DNA of 64,000 nt from Mrakia gelida. Lineage: Eukaryota > Basidiomycota > Tremellomycetes > Cystofilobasidiales > Mrakiaceae. This document shows, in pieces, positions 43,396 through 55,631 of the stretch (its first letter is position 1; each line of letters starts with the position of its first letter). Under the pieces are notes generated by a model. The model worked only from the letters and a program-made list of their open reading frames with translations, did not search any database and was not told the DNA's origin. The stretch is from contig BRON01000001.1 of the NCBI GenBank assembly GCA_024345305.1, positions 124,001 through 188,000 of the forward strand, read 5' to 3'. Position numbers and translations under genes: made by a program.

Positions 43396-44832
43396 CTATT
43401 CGGAGAGCCTCTGGCTTGAGCTTGAGTTTGAAGTTGAGCTTGAGCTTGAACCTGACGAGACCTGAACGACTCGACGCGTCGACCGTAACAGACCTGAGGA
43501 GGGTCGAGCGGGAGCGTAGGAGGGTTGTCCAGGAGCGTAAGGGAGGGAAGGCGGAGGACCGTTGGAGAACGACGAGCTGTTGAAGAGAGTCAGTAAATGG
43601 CCTCGAAAGGGAGCGAGAACTCGAAGAGAACGAAAGGAACGAAGAAACTCACTGGGTGTGAAGGCTGCTGCTTCCGAAACTCGACAGCTGCTTGACCACG
43701 ACTTCTCCAACTTCAGATGCCTCCCACACGCTCTCCACCTCAACCCTCGGCGTCCTCCAGCTCGGAACCGCGGAGACCATGGCTCGAATACGTCCCAGGT
43801 CGGATCGGTCGGCTGGGAGGATTTCGAGCATTTCGAGTAGGACGTCGACCGCGGAGGAGGAGAGGGAGTTGAAGCAGCGGTGGAGGAAGGAGTGAGGGTT
43901 CTCCTCGAAGAGCCTGAAGGACGGGTGATCGACAGTAGTGTTCCATCTGGAGGGGGAAGAAAGATAGGAAGAGTGAGAGGTTGGTCAGCGTACGCAAAGA
44001 GAGAAAGAGCAAGCGAACGAACGAGGCCAGTGAACTCACGGGAGGTACCCGCCACTGAGAATCGACAACAGCACCATCCCGAGCCCCCACACATCGTTCT
44101 TCTGAGTCGAGTACGAAGGACGTTCCCCAAACGCCTTATCCTCGCACTCAGGACTCATGAACCCTCTCGTTCCACAGCCAAACGACCCCGACTCGTCGAC
44201 TCCCGAAGCCAGCCCAAAGTCCCCCAAGAACGCTCTGAACGTCCTCTCCCCCGTCGTCTCGTCTCGTTCCTCGCTCAGAAGGATGTTCTCCGGCTTGAGA
44301 TCTCGGTGAAAGACTCCCAATCGATGGCTGTGGTCCATTGCGTCGAGGAGTTGAAGGAAGATGGAGGTGATGTCGAGATCGGTGAAGGGAAGGGTAGTTG
44401 TGGAGGTGAGGAAGGTTTGAAGGTCGCCGTTGGGGATGTAGTCGAAAATGAGGATGTCGAAGTCGGGGTGGAGGAGTGTGGAGTGGAAGGGGACGACGGA
44501 GGGATGGTCGCCGACGCGTTGGTTGAACTTCGCTTCTTTGGAGGAGGTGTTGGGCTTCATGAACTTTAGAGCTGGGTTAGAGAAAAGGAGGAAGATGCGA
44601 GGTCAGCACCCGCTATCTTCTCGAGAACAGGCTTCGATGTATACGAAGAAGGCGTGGGAACAGCGAGAAGGGAAGGAAGTCGAAGCTCACCGTACTTCCG
44701 TCCGCTGTCCAAGTCTTCAGCCAGGCAGACCTGTCCGAAGGAACCTGAGCCGAGGAACCTTTGAATCATAAGAGTTTGAGATTGGAAGGAGAGGGTAGTG
44801 CCGATGAGGTGCTGAACGTCCTTGATAGCCAT
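43396..44832 (-). CDS. Ran1/Ksp1-like serine/threonine protein kinase
   Basis: Cytosolic/nuclear Ser/Thr kinase with a complete catalytic core. ATG at 44832 (MAIKDVQHLIGTTLSF); glycine loop GSGSFGQV; catalytic Lys in YALKFMK (joined across an intron); HRDLKPENILL with the catalytic Asp; FLGDFGLASG as the DFG; GTRGFMSPE as the APE-equivalent; NDVWGLGMVLLSILSGGYLP as subdomain IX. The core ends near LPADRSDLGRIRAM, and the short tail is Pro/Ser-rich (PSLPYAPGQPSYAPARP, then SSGSSSSSTSNSSSS). The lack of a long spacer and the short tail fit the fungal Ran1/Sks1/Vhs1 nutrient-responsive group, but that subfamily call is inference; the kinase call is firm. The Ser-rich tail is encoded by hexamer-like GAGCTT iterations near 43417-43450. 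Confidence 0.85.
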
Positions 44833-45163
44833 GTTGGAAGGAGGGAGGAAGTGGAGGAAGAGGAGGGAGGAAGGGAGGGAGGGAGGGGGTGGGAGGGATG
44901 AGGTTGAGGTTAGCGGGACGTAAAGCTCCAAAAGCCCTTCTCTTTCACCCTTTTTCCACTTCCTAAAACTCACTTTGCACACCCTCACATAATTTTTGCG
45001 AGATCGAGACCAGAAGAACGAATCTCAGAGTCGTTTATCCGAGTTTGAACTGAGGGACGGACGCGTCGATCGATCGCGCCTCCCGTCCGTCCTTCCGCGT
45101 TGGCGCTCGAAAACCTGCGAGAGGAAACCCAAACACGTTCGTTCAAGTTCAGAGATGGTATGA

Positions 45164-45869
45164 TCAAGTCGAGAGTGAAGTGCCATACTGACGGGTAAGT
45201 GGGAGACGGCTGGAGGAGAGAAGTGGAAAGAAGGTCAGGACGGGATGGGAATCGAGCTCGACGAAGGCGGAGCCGAGGAGTGGACGAACGACGATAAGAT
45301 TTGACCTCCTTTCGACATCAACGAGCCATGCGACGACCGAGAGTTGTTGCCTGTTGTGGTAGTCAGAAACAGGGGTGCTGTACTGGGAACGAAGGACGTG
45401 TTCGCGAGTCGAGCTTCGAGGTGAGCACAAACGGGCATGCCATCGTTCGCGAACTGGGCGGGAAAGAGAGGGAGGAGAAGGCAAGTCAGCGACATAATGA
45501 GATCGACGGGAGAAACTACGAGCTGACCATCAAAAAAAACGTATCGGACGTCCAGAGCGAGTTGCTGTGACTGCTCGCAGCAATCAAAAGCTTGATGCAG
45601 ACGGCGAGGGATGAAAGCCGAGGGAGTTTCGAGCGACGACGGGTTTGAGAGATCGGAGGGTGCGGAGAGGCTGGATGGTGATGTGCTACGGCAGGATGAG
45701 GATGATACTGAGGCCGAAGAAGAGTACGAGGGGACGATTGAGTGTCGAGGAGGAAAGAGTAAACGACGCGTCGAAACGTGACTGGAACGACGATTCGTGA
45801 GACAAGCCAGCGAATCAGTACGAGGTTCCGACGATAGTGAAGAAAAGAAAGATGTGTACTTACCTCATG
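45164..45869 (-). CDS. doubtful gene overlapping the end of the F-box gene
   Basis: A possible start ATGAG just before a GTAAGT donor (about 45862-45866) joins in frame to an exon beginning after GTTCCAG near 45783. The joined exon reads Ser-rich sequence, then RRLHQAFDCCEQSQQLALDV and RYVFFDG, which looks like genuine protein. The continuation is unclear: one frame gives GMPVCAHLEARLANTS and stops at 45235, another gives RERWHARLCS and stops at 45164. The start codon would overlap the F-box stop as ATGA. It might instead be a spliced 3' leader of the F-box transcript. I do not recognise the product. Confidence 0.3.
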
Positions 45870-46883
45870 GGATAAGTTCGACCGCAAACTTGATCCTCCA
45901 ATCCTCCTGCAAGTCTCGAACAGCGACCTCCGCTTCCTCCCTCTCCACCTCCGACCCCACGACGAGGACCATGGACCCGTCCTGGATACATCTCCGAGAG
46001 AAGTGAGGTCCAACTCCCCTCGTAAGCCATCGTAGGTACGAGGCCGGGTTGGGGCATCGGTCGAAGAGGAGGGATGAGAGGTGAAGTCTGACGACGCGAC
46101 GAAGGTGGATCGACGGCGTTGGGAGGCAAGCGAGATGGTAGGAATGAGGGATCCCTGGTTCCAACTGTTCCACCATGAAGACGATCATGCCCTCGAATTC
46201 GATCTCTCGGATTCTGGAGTAGTGAGAGAGGATCGGCGTCGAGATGCTGATATTGGCGGCGGACAAACCCATCTGCGGTTTTTCAGCGGTGTATTGAAGA
46301 TGGAGCGGGTGGAGTAGAGGGAGGAGATCCGAGTGGAGTGGTGAGAGGAAGGAGGTCCGAGAGTCGAAGAACATCCGAACTGAGTCGAGGGGTAGGACGT
46401 CGAGACTTCCTCCGAACCGGGAGGACGAGAGGGTGAGGGATTCGGGGAGGGGCGAGGGAGGGGAGGTGAAGTCGAGGGAAAGGGTCCGAAGCTGGGAGAG
46501 GTCGAGGAGGTGACTGATACGAGATGGCAGGGAGATCTGGGAGGGAAGAGAGAGGAAGGAGTCGACGTCAGGGCCCTTTGGTATCGAGGGAGATGGGGCG
46601 GATGAAGCGTCGAAGATGCGAGCTCACCGTTGTGCTCTCCCTTCTCTTCAAGAACAAGCCCTCCAACGCCTCGACCGAGTTCACTTCCACCTCTGTGTAG
46701 AGAAGGGGTGACGTTGCCTCCAAGAAATCCAACGAGACTGCTCCTAGAGCGGCGAGAGTGGGTGCGTCCGAGAGGGAGAAGACGACGAGGAGGACGTCCC
46801 ATGGCAGCTGCGAAAGGTAGGAAGATTAGTCAGCTCTCGAGACCTCTTGAACGGCAAAGGAAGGTTTCACATACCTCGGACAT
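45865..46883 (-). CDS. F-box protein
   Basis: Likely substrate-recognition subunit of an SCF ubiquitin ligase. Exon 1 is only ATGTCCGAG (46875-46883, GTATGT donor); exon 2 starts directly with the F-box: LPWDVLLVVFSLSDAPTLAA, then GAVSLDFLEATSPLLYTEV. The third exon encodes about 210 residues with hydrophobic repeats of leucine-rich character (ISHLLDLSQLRTLSLDF; LLPLLHPLHLQY) and ends DWRIKFAVELIP at a TGA in 45865-45867. Fungal F-box proteins of this type often have only degenerate leucine-rich repeats after the F-box. The substrate is unknown. Confidence 0.7.
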
Positions 46884-47910
46884 GATGGTGATGCCGAAGC
46901 GAGGTGTCCGTTGTGGATCGAGGGAGAGACCTGGAGGGAGAAAGAAAGGAAGGGAGGTTGAGCTCGGACGTCCCCCCTTCCTCCTCCCTCTTCCCTCCTT
47001 CGCGCCTTCTTGACAATCAAAGCCGCGAAGATAACTCACTCAGGTAAGGGGTCTGGGGCGAGAGCGTCTTGGTTTCTCAAAGGCAGGGCGCAAAGGCTCG
47101 GTCTGGATGGAAGGAAAGCAGAGGAGAGGGAAAGAAGGAAGGTCAACTCCGTACTCCGCCTCAGGCTCGTCGATTTCCTCCATCATTTCCGAAGGCAAAG
47201 AAGAAGGACAAACTACTCACTTATTTAGACCGAGCGAGGGTTCAGCTATTCGAGATGAAGGCTTGGAGTAGACAAACAGTGGGTGGAAAGGTCGGGCCTC
47301 GTGAGGGTTAAAGGGACGAAAGTCGGCGAAACCTCTTTTGCTTCTCCCCTCCAGCCGCGAGCTTCTTTCTCCTCCTTCCTTCTCTCCCGAGACGCTGAAC
47401 GCACTCACGATGGCTTCTTGTATACTCTGATAACGACTGGTGATATTTTTGGAGCATCCTGGGTCGTTTCTCGTGTCGTACCGACCGCCAAACCAAGGCG
47501 AGCTAGCTCGTTCCCTTCCCTCCCTCCCTCCCTCCTTTCGTGATCCCCTCACTCTCTCCCTTCGACCGGCGCACTTTTCTAACCTCTCGGTTATCTTGTC
47601 TTTGGCCTGTAGGCGTCGCAGCTCGAAGGAACTGTCCATCAAGCTCATCGTTTTGGCCGTCTCGGCTTCGGACATGAGGAGGAAGAGACTCGGAAGCCTT
47701 GACGAAGTCTGGAAGTCCAGCCGCTACGCTTCCCTTCTCTCTCAGGTCAAATCTGACGAGAGAGTAGGAAGCGGCTTTCCCAAGAACATACATCTATACC
47801 TTTTTTTCTCCCTTCGTCAGGGAGTAGTCTCTGAAAAAAAGTAGGCGTGACACCCGCGAGCTCGCTTCGTTGTCAGCTCTCCTCTCCTTCCCTTGAACGG
47901 AACCGCGACC
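46884..47910. other. 1 kb region between divergent F-box and Zn2Cys6 genes, with one doubtful ORF
   Basis: Contains a minus-strand open frame (47217-47675) whose first 32 residues, MSEAETAKTMSLMDSSFELR and onward, look like a real coiled coil (LQAKDKITERLE), whereas the rest is Arg/Gly/Glu low complexity. No splice model improves it, so I list it as a possible small gene only (about 0.25). The remainder is promoter and leader for the gene starting at 47911. Confidence 0.35.
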
Positions 47911-50900
47911 ATGGATCCCTACATCACGTCCAGCAGCTCCTTAGACTCCTACCCTCCAACACCCTTTTCTTTCTCCTATCCATCCTCGTCGTTCTCTCAC
48001 TCGTCTAGATCAGCGCCTTCGCTCGAGCAGCCTGAGAAGAAGAAACGAAGTTAGTCCGAGCTCACCATCCACCTCTCCTTCCCTCCCCTTCCCTCGTTCA
48101 CCATCCGTCCTTTCTTGCTCTACTCTTGACGTAGTTGACACTCGAGTCTTTTCTCTCTCTCCTGTAGGACAAAATCAAGCCTGCGACGCCTGCAGAGCCC
48201 GGCGCATCAAGTGCGATCTCGGCGACTCGTCTTCCTCCTCCTCTTCCTCTTCGCCATCCTGCTCGAAATGCGCCTCGAAAGGAATCCAGTGCACCACCCT
48301 CAGGAACCTCGCTCGACCTTCATCCAACAGAACCGGACCCAGGATAGAGGAAGCCAAGAGGATCTACGGTTCGGTCTCAGCTCATCGTCCAGCAGGAGGA
48401 GGAGGAGGTCAGCTTCAACCGAATCAACCTGAGCTTCCAACTCTCTCCGTCTTCGGGATCTCTCCAGGTCGAAGGCTCCCTCAGATCGCACTCAGGCAGG
48501 CCGTCGAACAGGATCTACTAGAGACCTACTTCAGAAGTACTCATTTCGGGAACCAGGTCAGCATGGGGAGGATGAGGCTCGAAGGAATGGTGGGAGAGCT
48601 GAAGCTGACTCGAGCGATTTCCTTCTTCTTCGAACGAAGGTCATCGATCCCGTCCGCTTCAAACGGCTCTACAACGAAGCTGGTCAGCTTTCGGAGTACC
48701 TCTCGGAAGCGAACCAGGTCCTTGTGGCTGTCATGTGCGCTGCTGGAGCTAGGTGAGCGAGCTCGTTCGTTTCGTTTTGCTCGCGAACTTGGTCGAAGCT
48801 GACCTCGTCTTCCTCGTTCCTTATTCGACCTCGTCTTTCTCTTTCCTTATTCTGCAGGTACTCCTCGAATCCAAGCATCCTCCCATCCTCGTCAGGATGT
48901 GAAGAACTGTCTCGAATTGGAGCGAGTCGCGAGCCTGTCTGCGATGTCCTCCTCCAGAGAGCTCTGACGATTCTCGGTTCGTTTTGCCTTTGTCGACGCC
49001 TTTCTCTTTTCCTGTTCCTCCCTCGCTTACCCCCCCTTTTCTCCCTCACCTCGCGACAGATACCTACGGAACTCTTCGGAAGCCCTCAAGGGAGAGCATC
49101 GAGGCTCTCACGCTCCTGATCCCTCTCGTCGGCTATCAGGAGGAAACGCGTGCTCTCGTTTCTCCCTCCTCCTCCTCCAACACCAACAACGGCGAGACTC
49201 GCCTTCTGGAGGTCTTTCTCGCCGAGCACGTCGAGAGTTTGGATCTCTGGGAGGAAGCGAGGGATCCGTCGAGCGTGAAGATGGACGAGGGTGCCATGTC
49301 TTTGACCGGAGGAGAGGAAGTGAGGGTCATGGCCACGCAGCGTGCGTTCTTCCGCCTCTCTCTTCTCGAGATTCGAGTCTAACCTCGAGCCTGTCTTCTT
49401 CTTATCACTCGTCTCCAGTCAAGAATCACCGGATCCTCATGTCCTGCTGGATCTGGGACTCGTTCAGAGCTGCAGCTTCCCGGAGAGCTCCTCGGTTCGC
49501 CGACGAAGCTATCTTCGAGATCTGTCCTCAGATTCCGAGATTTGGGAACCCACTCCCGGAGGTGGAAGGTCTGGCGGATACTCAGTGCTTCCTTGTGAAT
49601 CCGAGCCGGCCCAAACTCCTGTCGCGTTTTGGGTCGTCGCGTCGAACGAACTCGAACTGACGTTCGACCCTCGCTCTTCTCTTGCTCTCCTTTCGCAGCT
49701 CTTCATCTCCTCGTACGCCATGCTGGGAGAGATCCTTCGCTACGCCGCCAAGAACATCACCAGGAGAAGGAGCGCTCAGCCGTTGAACGAGTTGGAGAAG
49801 GCGGCGAGGGTGTTTTGGACAGCGATGGTTAGTCCCTCGTCTCGTCTCGATCCTCTCTCCATGCTCTGATAGCAAACCTCGAAGCTGATCAGCTCCGCTT
49901 TGTTTTTTTCAGGACGACTTCTCAACCTGGTTTGACGCTCTCGCTCAGAGACTGCTGGGCCGGTTCAAGACGCTGTCCACCTTCTCGCCCAGCTCTGTGA
50001 GTCTTTCTCTGTCGGCTCGCCCTACCTCTCGGCCCCGCACCGTCGCTGACCTACCTCCCTCTCTACCATCCTTTGATTCAGTGGTACGTGACGATCAAGA
50101 TCGTCCAAAGCTTGAGCTACATCCTCGTTCATCAGGTTCGTCCGTCTCTCCCTCTTGCTTCTTTTTGTCCGCCTGCTTTCGATACCTCCGACTCGGACTG
50201 ATCGATGTCTTCTCGTCTTCTGCTTCTTTCCAGACCCTTCGCGAACGCTCCGAGTCTGAGCAGCGAGCAACTTCTCCTCGACCCTTCTTCGACTCTCCCT
50301 CGACGACCTCGACTTCCACGTCGACTTCGGCCTCGACTGCCTCTTCCTTGACGGATGAGAGCTTGGAGCTTACGCTAACCTCTGCGAGGAGTACTGCGAG
50401 GGTAGTCGCGAAGGTGAGCATCGATTTCTCGACGCTGGGTCTCGATTGAACGCTCGACGCGATGGGCTGACCTTCCCATCTTTCATCCTTCGCTCGCGTC
50501 TCAGACGCTGAGGAGCAGTCCCTTTGCGAGCGCTGGAAACGATAGCGAGTTGAAGGAGGTCCGGTTTGTCGCTTCGTTTCTAGCCGAGATACCCGTCGTT
50601 GAGCAAGTAAGTCCCGTCTTCCGCTCTCTTTTCGTTTCGTTTCGCAACTCGACTGACCGACTTCGTTCCGCTCGTCCCCTTCTCTCGCAGGGCTTCCTCG
50701 GTACCCCACCCACCTCCCTCGACTGGACATGGGAGACCAAGGTTCGGGAAGTCAGCTGGCTCCTGGAAGGGATGGAGAGGGCTGGAAGGAACTGGGGAGT
50801 GAACGCGTTCGCGTTGGAGTCGGTTCGATCGGTGAGTCGCGTCGCTTTCCCTTTCCCCCCACTCTCGCCCTTTCTCTGACCCTTCGCTCCTTCGGTTGTC

Positions 50901-51575
50901 TCCCTCATATAGACCATGGTCGCTCAGACGCCGTCCAACCTCCCTCCCTTCGAGTTCAATCCCCTTCGACCCTCCTCCCTCGTCCACCACTCCGTTGCCG
51001 CCTCCTCGTCGACGTCAACCGGGGACTCGTCCTTCGCAGCTCGAGCGGGTGGAGTTGAGGTTCCTGGGAGGGATGTTTTCATCGGACCTGCGTTCAGTTT
51101 GGATTCGGATGGAGGAGGAGGTCAACAGCTGGGACTCGAAGCGTTCTTCCCTCCTCCTCCTCCAGCTTCAACGACGAGATCACCTTCCTCTCCTCCTCTT
51201 CCTCCGCCACCATCCACGGCTATCGATTCTTCGCCTCTACCACTGCCAACACTACCGCATCCATCTCACCCCCATCTTCTCGACACCTTCGGATCCTTCA
51301 CTCCTCCTCACGTCCATCCAAACAGCTTCAATCCCCTCGCAGCACACCTCCTCTCGCCATCTTCCTTCCCTTCGACCTTCCCCGCCAGCAGCTCTGATTA
51401 TCCTCACACTCTCACGGACAGTCCGACGCTCTCGTTCGACCACTGGGGATCGATACCTGGACTCGAAGTGGGAGGAGGAGGTTCGAACGATCTCGACGCG
51501 TCGTCGTCTTCGCTCTTCTCGGGACCGCCATCAGGGTCATTTCCTGCTTTCTGCGATCAGAGCTTCGAGCAGTAA
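47911..51575 (+). CDS. Zn2Cys6 fungal transcription factor
   Basis: Nuclear DNA-binding regulator. ATG at 47911 (MDPYITSSSSLDSYPPTPFS), a Ser-rich start and a basic KKKRR, then the binuclear cluster QACDACRARRIKC...CSKCASKGIQC, i.e. Cys-x2-Cys-x6-Cys-x15-Cys-x2-Cys-x6-Cys. The third-to-fourth Cys spacing of 15 is long and includes nine consecutive Ser. The rest matches the fungal-specific transcription-factor domain: VFGISPGRRLPQIALRQAVE, LLETYFRSTHFGNQV, VMCAAGARYSSNP, RILMSCWIWDSFRAAASRRA and SSYAMLGEILRYAAKNITRR. The C-terminus is Pro/Ser-rich (activation-like) and ends FPAFCDQSFEQ. More than ten short introns. The regulated pathway cannot be inferred from neighbours. Confidence 0.88.
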
Positions 51576-51906
51576 GTAGCCTGTCTCCTCTCCTTCTTTG
51601 CTGGATCATCCCCGGAAACAGGGAGGATGAGAGAGAGGAACGTCGGGAGTGATACCCGCGCTGACTCTTCCCACTGGCTCTTCTGCGCTTCACCAGGTTT
51701 CTCGCCAGTTTTTCGACCTCTTAGATTTAGTCCCTCGTCGGGTAGACTCTCAGCTGTTTGAACTCGTTCTCTAGTCCTTTTCTTGACTACTTTATGACGA
51801 TCTAACGACTTTGAACGATCAACGAGACGCGTCGAGAATGAACGAACGGGCGAACGAACGAATGCAAACAAACGCTTTGACATTCCGATTAAGATTGGAC
51901 CTTCTA
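51576..51906. other. convergent 3' region
   Basis: 330 bp between the convergent ends of the Zn2Cys6 gene and CYP51. No gene. One GACGCGTC palindrome at 51826 and an ACGAACGAACGAATG iteration near 51849. Confidence 0.5.
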
Positions 51907-54900
51907 CTACGCCTTCCTCCTTCTGTAAAGGATGTTGTCCGGCGACTGGGGAAGAACGACCATGCTCTGAGGAGAAGGGCAAGAAGGAGCATCGGTCAGT
52001 CGCAGGACCGAACGAGCGACTCGAGCGGTGAAAGAAGAACTCACCTCGTAGTTAGGCCCAGGCACGGGTCCAGGAAGCTTGAGCTCGAGCTGTTGAATGA
52101 TCGAGGAGATGATAGTAGTGAGCTGGAGGTAGGCGAAGGTCTGTGAAGCCAAGGGAAAGATGTCGTTTCGTCAGCCTATCGAAAAGCGAGGCGGGCGAGG
52201 ACTGGAGTTGTTGACGCTGGAAGACTCACCTCTCCAATGCATCGATGACGTCCAGCTCCAAAGGGTTGGTAGGGAGACATGGTACCCTTTGAGATGACTG
52301 CGAGTCCGACATGGAACGGAGGAGAAGTCAGGAAGAGGCTGGCGACGACGCAAGAAAAGAGAATCAAGTTGACTAACCTCCGAATCCGTAGTCGATCAGC
52401 TGCTCTCCGGATCCTCCGTTGTCGTACTGGTTACCAGCAGCAGCGGCGAATCCAGTAGGGTCGGTCCATCGAGTGGGATCCCACTGGAATGAGCCAAAAG
52501 GGAAGCGAGGAGAAAGTCAGTGAGTGAGTTCGATCTCACGCGTCGAAAAGGTGGGGTAACGAACCTTCGAAGCAGAGTTCCAGAGCTTGTTATCCATCAT
52601 CGATACTCCAGGAACGGCCATGACGAAGTATCCCTGATGAAGGAAGGAGTCAGCGCCTCGAACGAAGGAGGAACTCGACGCGTCGAGAGGTTGCTCACTT
52701 TGGGGACGACGTAGGAAGATGATGACGAAGGAGCGGCGAGCGACGTGGGTACTGGGATATCTCCGACTACCTTCCTCATGACTGAGACGAAATGAAAATG
52801 GGTTTAGTCAGCGAAAGGAGACGGGAACGAAACTGAAAGCGAACGCGACGACTGACTGGAGTGGAGAGGGAGATGGATCCGAAGCGTTTCACGGATGATT
52901 GAGTCCATGACGGTGAGCTAAAAGTAAGACGACGAGAATGAGTCAGCTCGACGAGGATATGAAAGAGGAGTCCAACGAGGAGCTCACGTCTTTACGATCA
53001 TCGTACTCGAGAGGTCTGAACGATCCATCCGGTTGGCCGAGGACGGCGACCTGCTCGTCGTAGAGAGCCTTCCTGTGATGAAGAAGAGGGTCGAAAGTCA
53101 GCTCGGGAAGAGTAAGGGGAAAGGGAAAGAAACGAACTGGATATCAGGACGGTTGGCGAGTTCGAGGAGAGTCCAGCTCGACGTGCTAATCAGGAAGGCG
53201 AAGACGAGTCAGCACGAACAGGAGAGTAGCGAGATCTAGAAGCAGCGAAGAAAGAACTCACGCAGAGGAAGTGTGTTGCCCAGCCATCAATAGAGCGATC
53301 CTAGAAAGAAAGGAAGAACGGAACCGAAGATCAGCTGGACTCGTCGCGTCGACTCGCTTTCGGAAGATCATGATCGATCGAAGGAGGAGCTTGGACTCAC
53401 ATAATATGAGAGATCTCTCTGTCGGAAAGGGTCGAGCCGTCTTTGCTGGTGAAGGCAATAAGAGACTCGATCATGTCGGTGTGCTCCTCCTGCGTTTCGC
53501 CAGAAGGTCAGCCTTCTTCCTCAAGCTCGTCGAACAAAGCGAAACAAGGTGACTCACACCCGAGGTATCCTCCCGTCTCCTCTGCACGATGTCGAAGTAG
53601 AAGTCGCTCATCTCCTCTTCGAGCGCGCGAAAGAAAGGAACGAAAGCAAGAATGAGACGCGAGTCAGTCTCGAGTAGGCACCGAAGTCGCCTCGACCCCC
53701 CCACTCTCTCCAGAGACTCACGATGAGCCTTATCCCTCCGTCGATAACTAGGCAGAGGAAGGTTGGGGAACGCAAAGTTGATAGGCGAAAAGCCTCCATC
53801 CAGAGCCATGAACCGATCCGCGAAGGTCTTGTCGACGCGACTTCGAACCTCCTTTCCTTGCAGTGTTCTCGAAGCTGAGAGGATGATGAGCTCGGCCATG
53901 GTCTTGAGAGCTGGGAACGAGCCCCAGGTGGTGGTAGCGTTGTCTGATCGGAAGGTCTCGAAGGAGTGGTCGGTGTTGAGCATCGTGTCGACCTCGTCGA
54001 CGATCATCGGGATATAGGAACGAAGGTTGTCGACCGAGAGACCGCTCTTGATGGCTCGCTTCTCCTCGACCAGGACGTGGTTAGGAACGTCGTAGACGAC
54101 TCCTTTTCCGAAGACGGGAGTGGTGAGATGCTGAGAGTAGAAACGGAGAGGCGAGCGTGGGAGAGGGAGGAGGGAGGGAAGAGCGAAGGTTCGGTCAGGT
54201 TTGTTTGAGCTTCGAGCTCGCGAACGACGATGGTAGACGAGAAAAAACAACTCACAGTGTAAGCCTCCTCGGCTGAGACTTGACTAAGCTTTCCTCCGAG
54301 GATCATGTCGTTTCCCTAGAGTGAAAGGAAAGGGGAAAGAAGACGAGGTGAGCGCGACGTCGGAATCGAGGCGAGAACTCAACTCGACGCTCGTGGAGCA
54401 AAACTCACCTTCGGTCCCAGAGCGACGGTCATGTTACGTCCAATCATGATGAAGGTGAAGACATCACCGTACTGCGAGGAAGAGAGAACGGGTCTCAGCG
54501 ACGCTTCGAAAGAGCGGAGGAAACGAAGACGCAAAGGAACTCGAAGCGAGCTCACCTTCTCTCTGTTCTTGAACATGAAGGCGTAGGGATCCATTCCGTC
54601 TGTCGAGCATCCCGAGGATCTGCGTCAGCCATGATAGAGAGCTCGAGAATCGATCTCGAAGCAGAGAAAAGGCGTGAGAGCTCACAAGAAACAGCTGAAC
54701 CGATCCATGGGACGAAACTGAAGACGACGGGAGGGAGGGTTGGATCTTTGGGCCAGAGCTTTGCAGACGAGACGAAAGCACATCAAGGATGCAGTATCAG
54801 CACACACTTTTCATGCAGTTCTTGTCGACATGGCTGGAGGGAAGGAAGGAAGGGGAAGGAAGTTTGGCTGCTCACGAGCTGATAAGCAACGTTGAGGAAG

Positions 54901-55010
54901 ATGGCGAGAAGAGGAACGCCCAAGAAGACGAGGAGGGCGAGAACGGGGAGCGAAGGGAGCTGGTCTCGAGGGATGAAGAGAGGAAGGTCTGCTACAAGAG
55001 ATTTCGACAT
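51907..55010 (-). CDS. ERG11: lanosterol 14-alpha-demethylase, cytochrome P450 51
   Basis: ER-membrane P450 that removes the 14-alpha-methyl of lanosterol/eburicol in ergosterol synthesis; the azole target. ATG at 55010; N-terminal anchor [22 protein letters not shown]51 hallmarks: [18 protein letters not shown], then [20 protein letters not shown]; the B'-C region [20 protein letters not shown], which retains the two Tyr equivalent to Candida Y118 and Y132; the I-helix [12 protein letters not shown]; ExxR as [17 protein letters not shown]; and the heme loop [12 protein letters not shown] with its Cys ligand. Ends [10 protein letters not shown]. About 15 small exons; one donor near 52564 is GTTCGT. 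No truncation. The sequence does not show the common Y132 azole-resistance change. Confidence 0.96.
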
Positions 55011-55631
55011 GATGGGAGTTGGGGCGGTGAGCGTTGAGAAGGGCCAGTAGGAAGGTCGTGTTTTGCTTGAGTCGGGGCGGGACGGGAGGCGAGAAAGTGG
55101 AGAGGGAAGGAAGGTGGAGGGGAAAGTGGGACGAGATGGAGGGACGATGGGACGAGAAGAAGCGTTTGATCTGGTGGAGGTGGACGGCGGCCTCGGGGCT
55201 TTAGGTACTCAGATAAGAAGATTTGGGACTTGATCATAGAAGAGGTGAAGGAGGAGAGGAAGAGCAGGCCTGGAGGGAGGGAGGGCTGTCGAAGTGAGCT
55301 CGAGGTTTGCATCTCTCGCCCTCGCTTTGAGCTCTGTGGGGTCTTGGGAGTCGAAAAGCAGCTTCTTTCTTCGCTACAGAAGGAGAGGTGACCTAAACGT
55401 GCCCTCTCATCAGCGAAAACAGGTTGAAGAAGTTGGTCAGGCGTCGTTGGGGTTGGGCGACGAGAGGGAGGAGGAGGGATTCGAGCTCACTTCGAAACCA
55501 TCACGACGTCGATCTCATTCCTTGCTTTCGCGAGATGCGAGATAGAAAGGTGAATCCGATGGGAACGCAGACTACTCTCCTTTCGCGAGTCTCAGCAAAC
55601 CATACGAGCCAGCGTCGTTCAATCAGTCGAA
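55011..55631. promoter_or_regulatory. upstream region of ERG11
   Basis: 620 bp between ERG11 and the 3' end of the hydrolase gene. It should carry the sterol-responsive promoter, but I could not identify a clear sterol regulatory element by eye. No supported gene. Confidence 0.4.

Noticed and set aside
45862..45869. ATGA overlap as bacterial-style translational coupling
   Set aside because: The genome is eukaryotic and the ATG is directly followed by a splice donor. Coincidence or a splice variant is more likely.
54000..54150. Azole-resistance change at the Y132-equivalent of CYP51
   Set aside because: The codon encodes Tyr in FGKGVVYD, so the common resistance substitution is absent.
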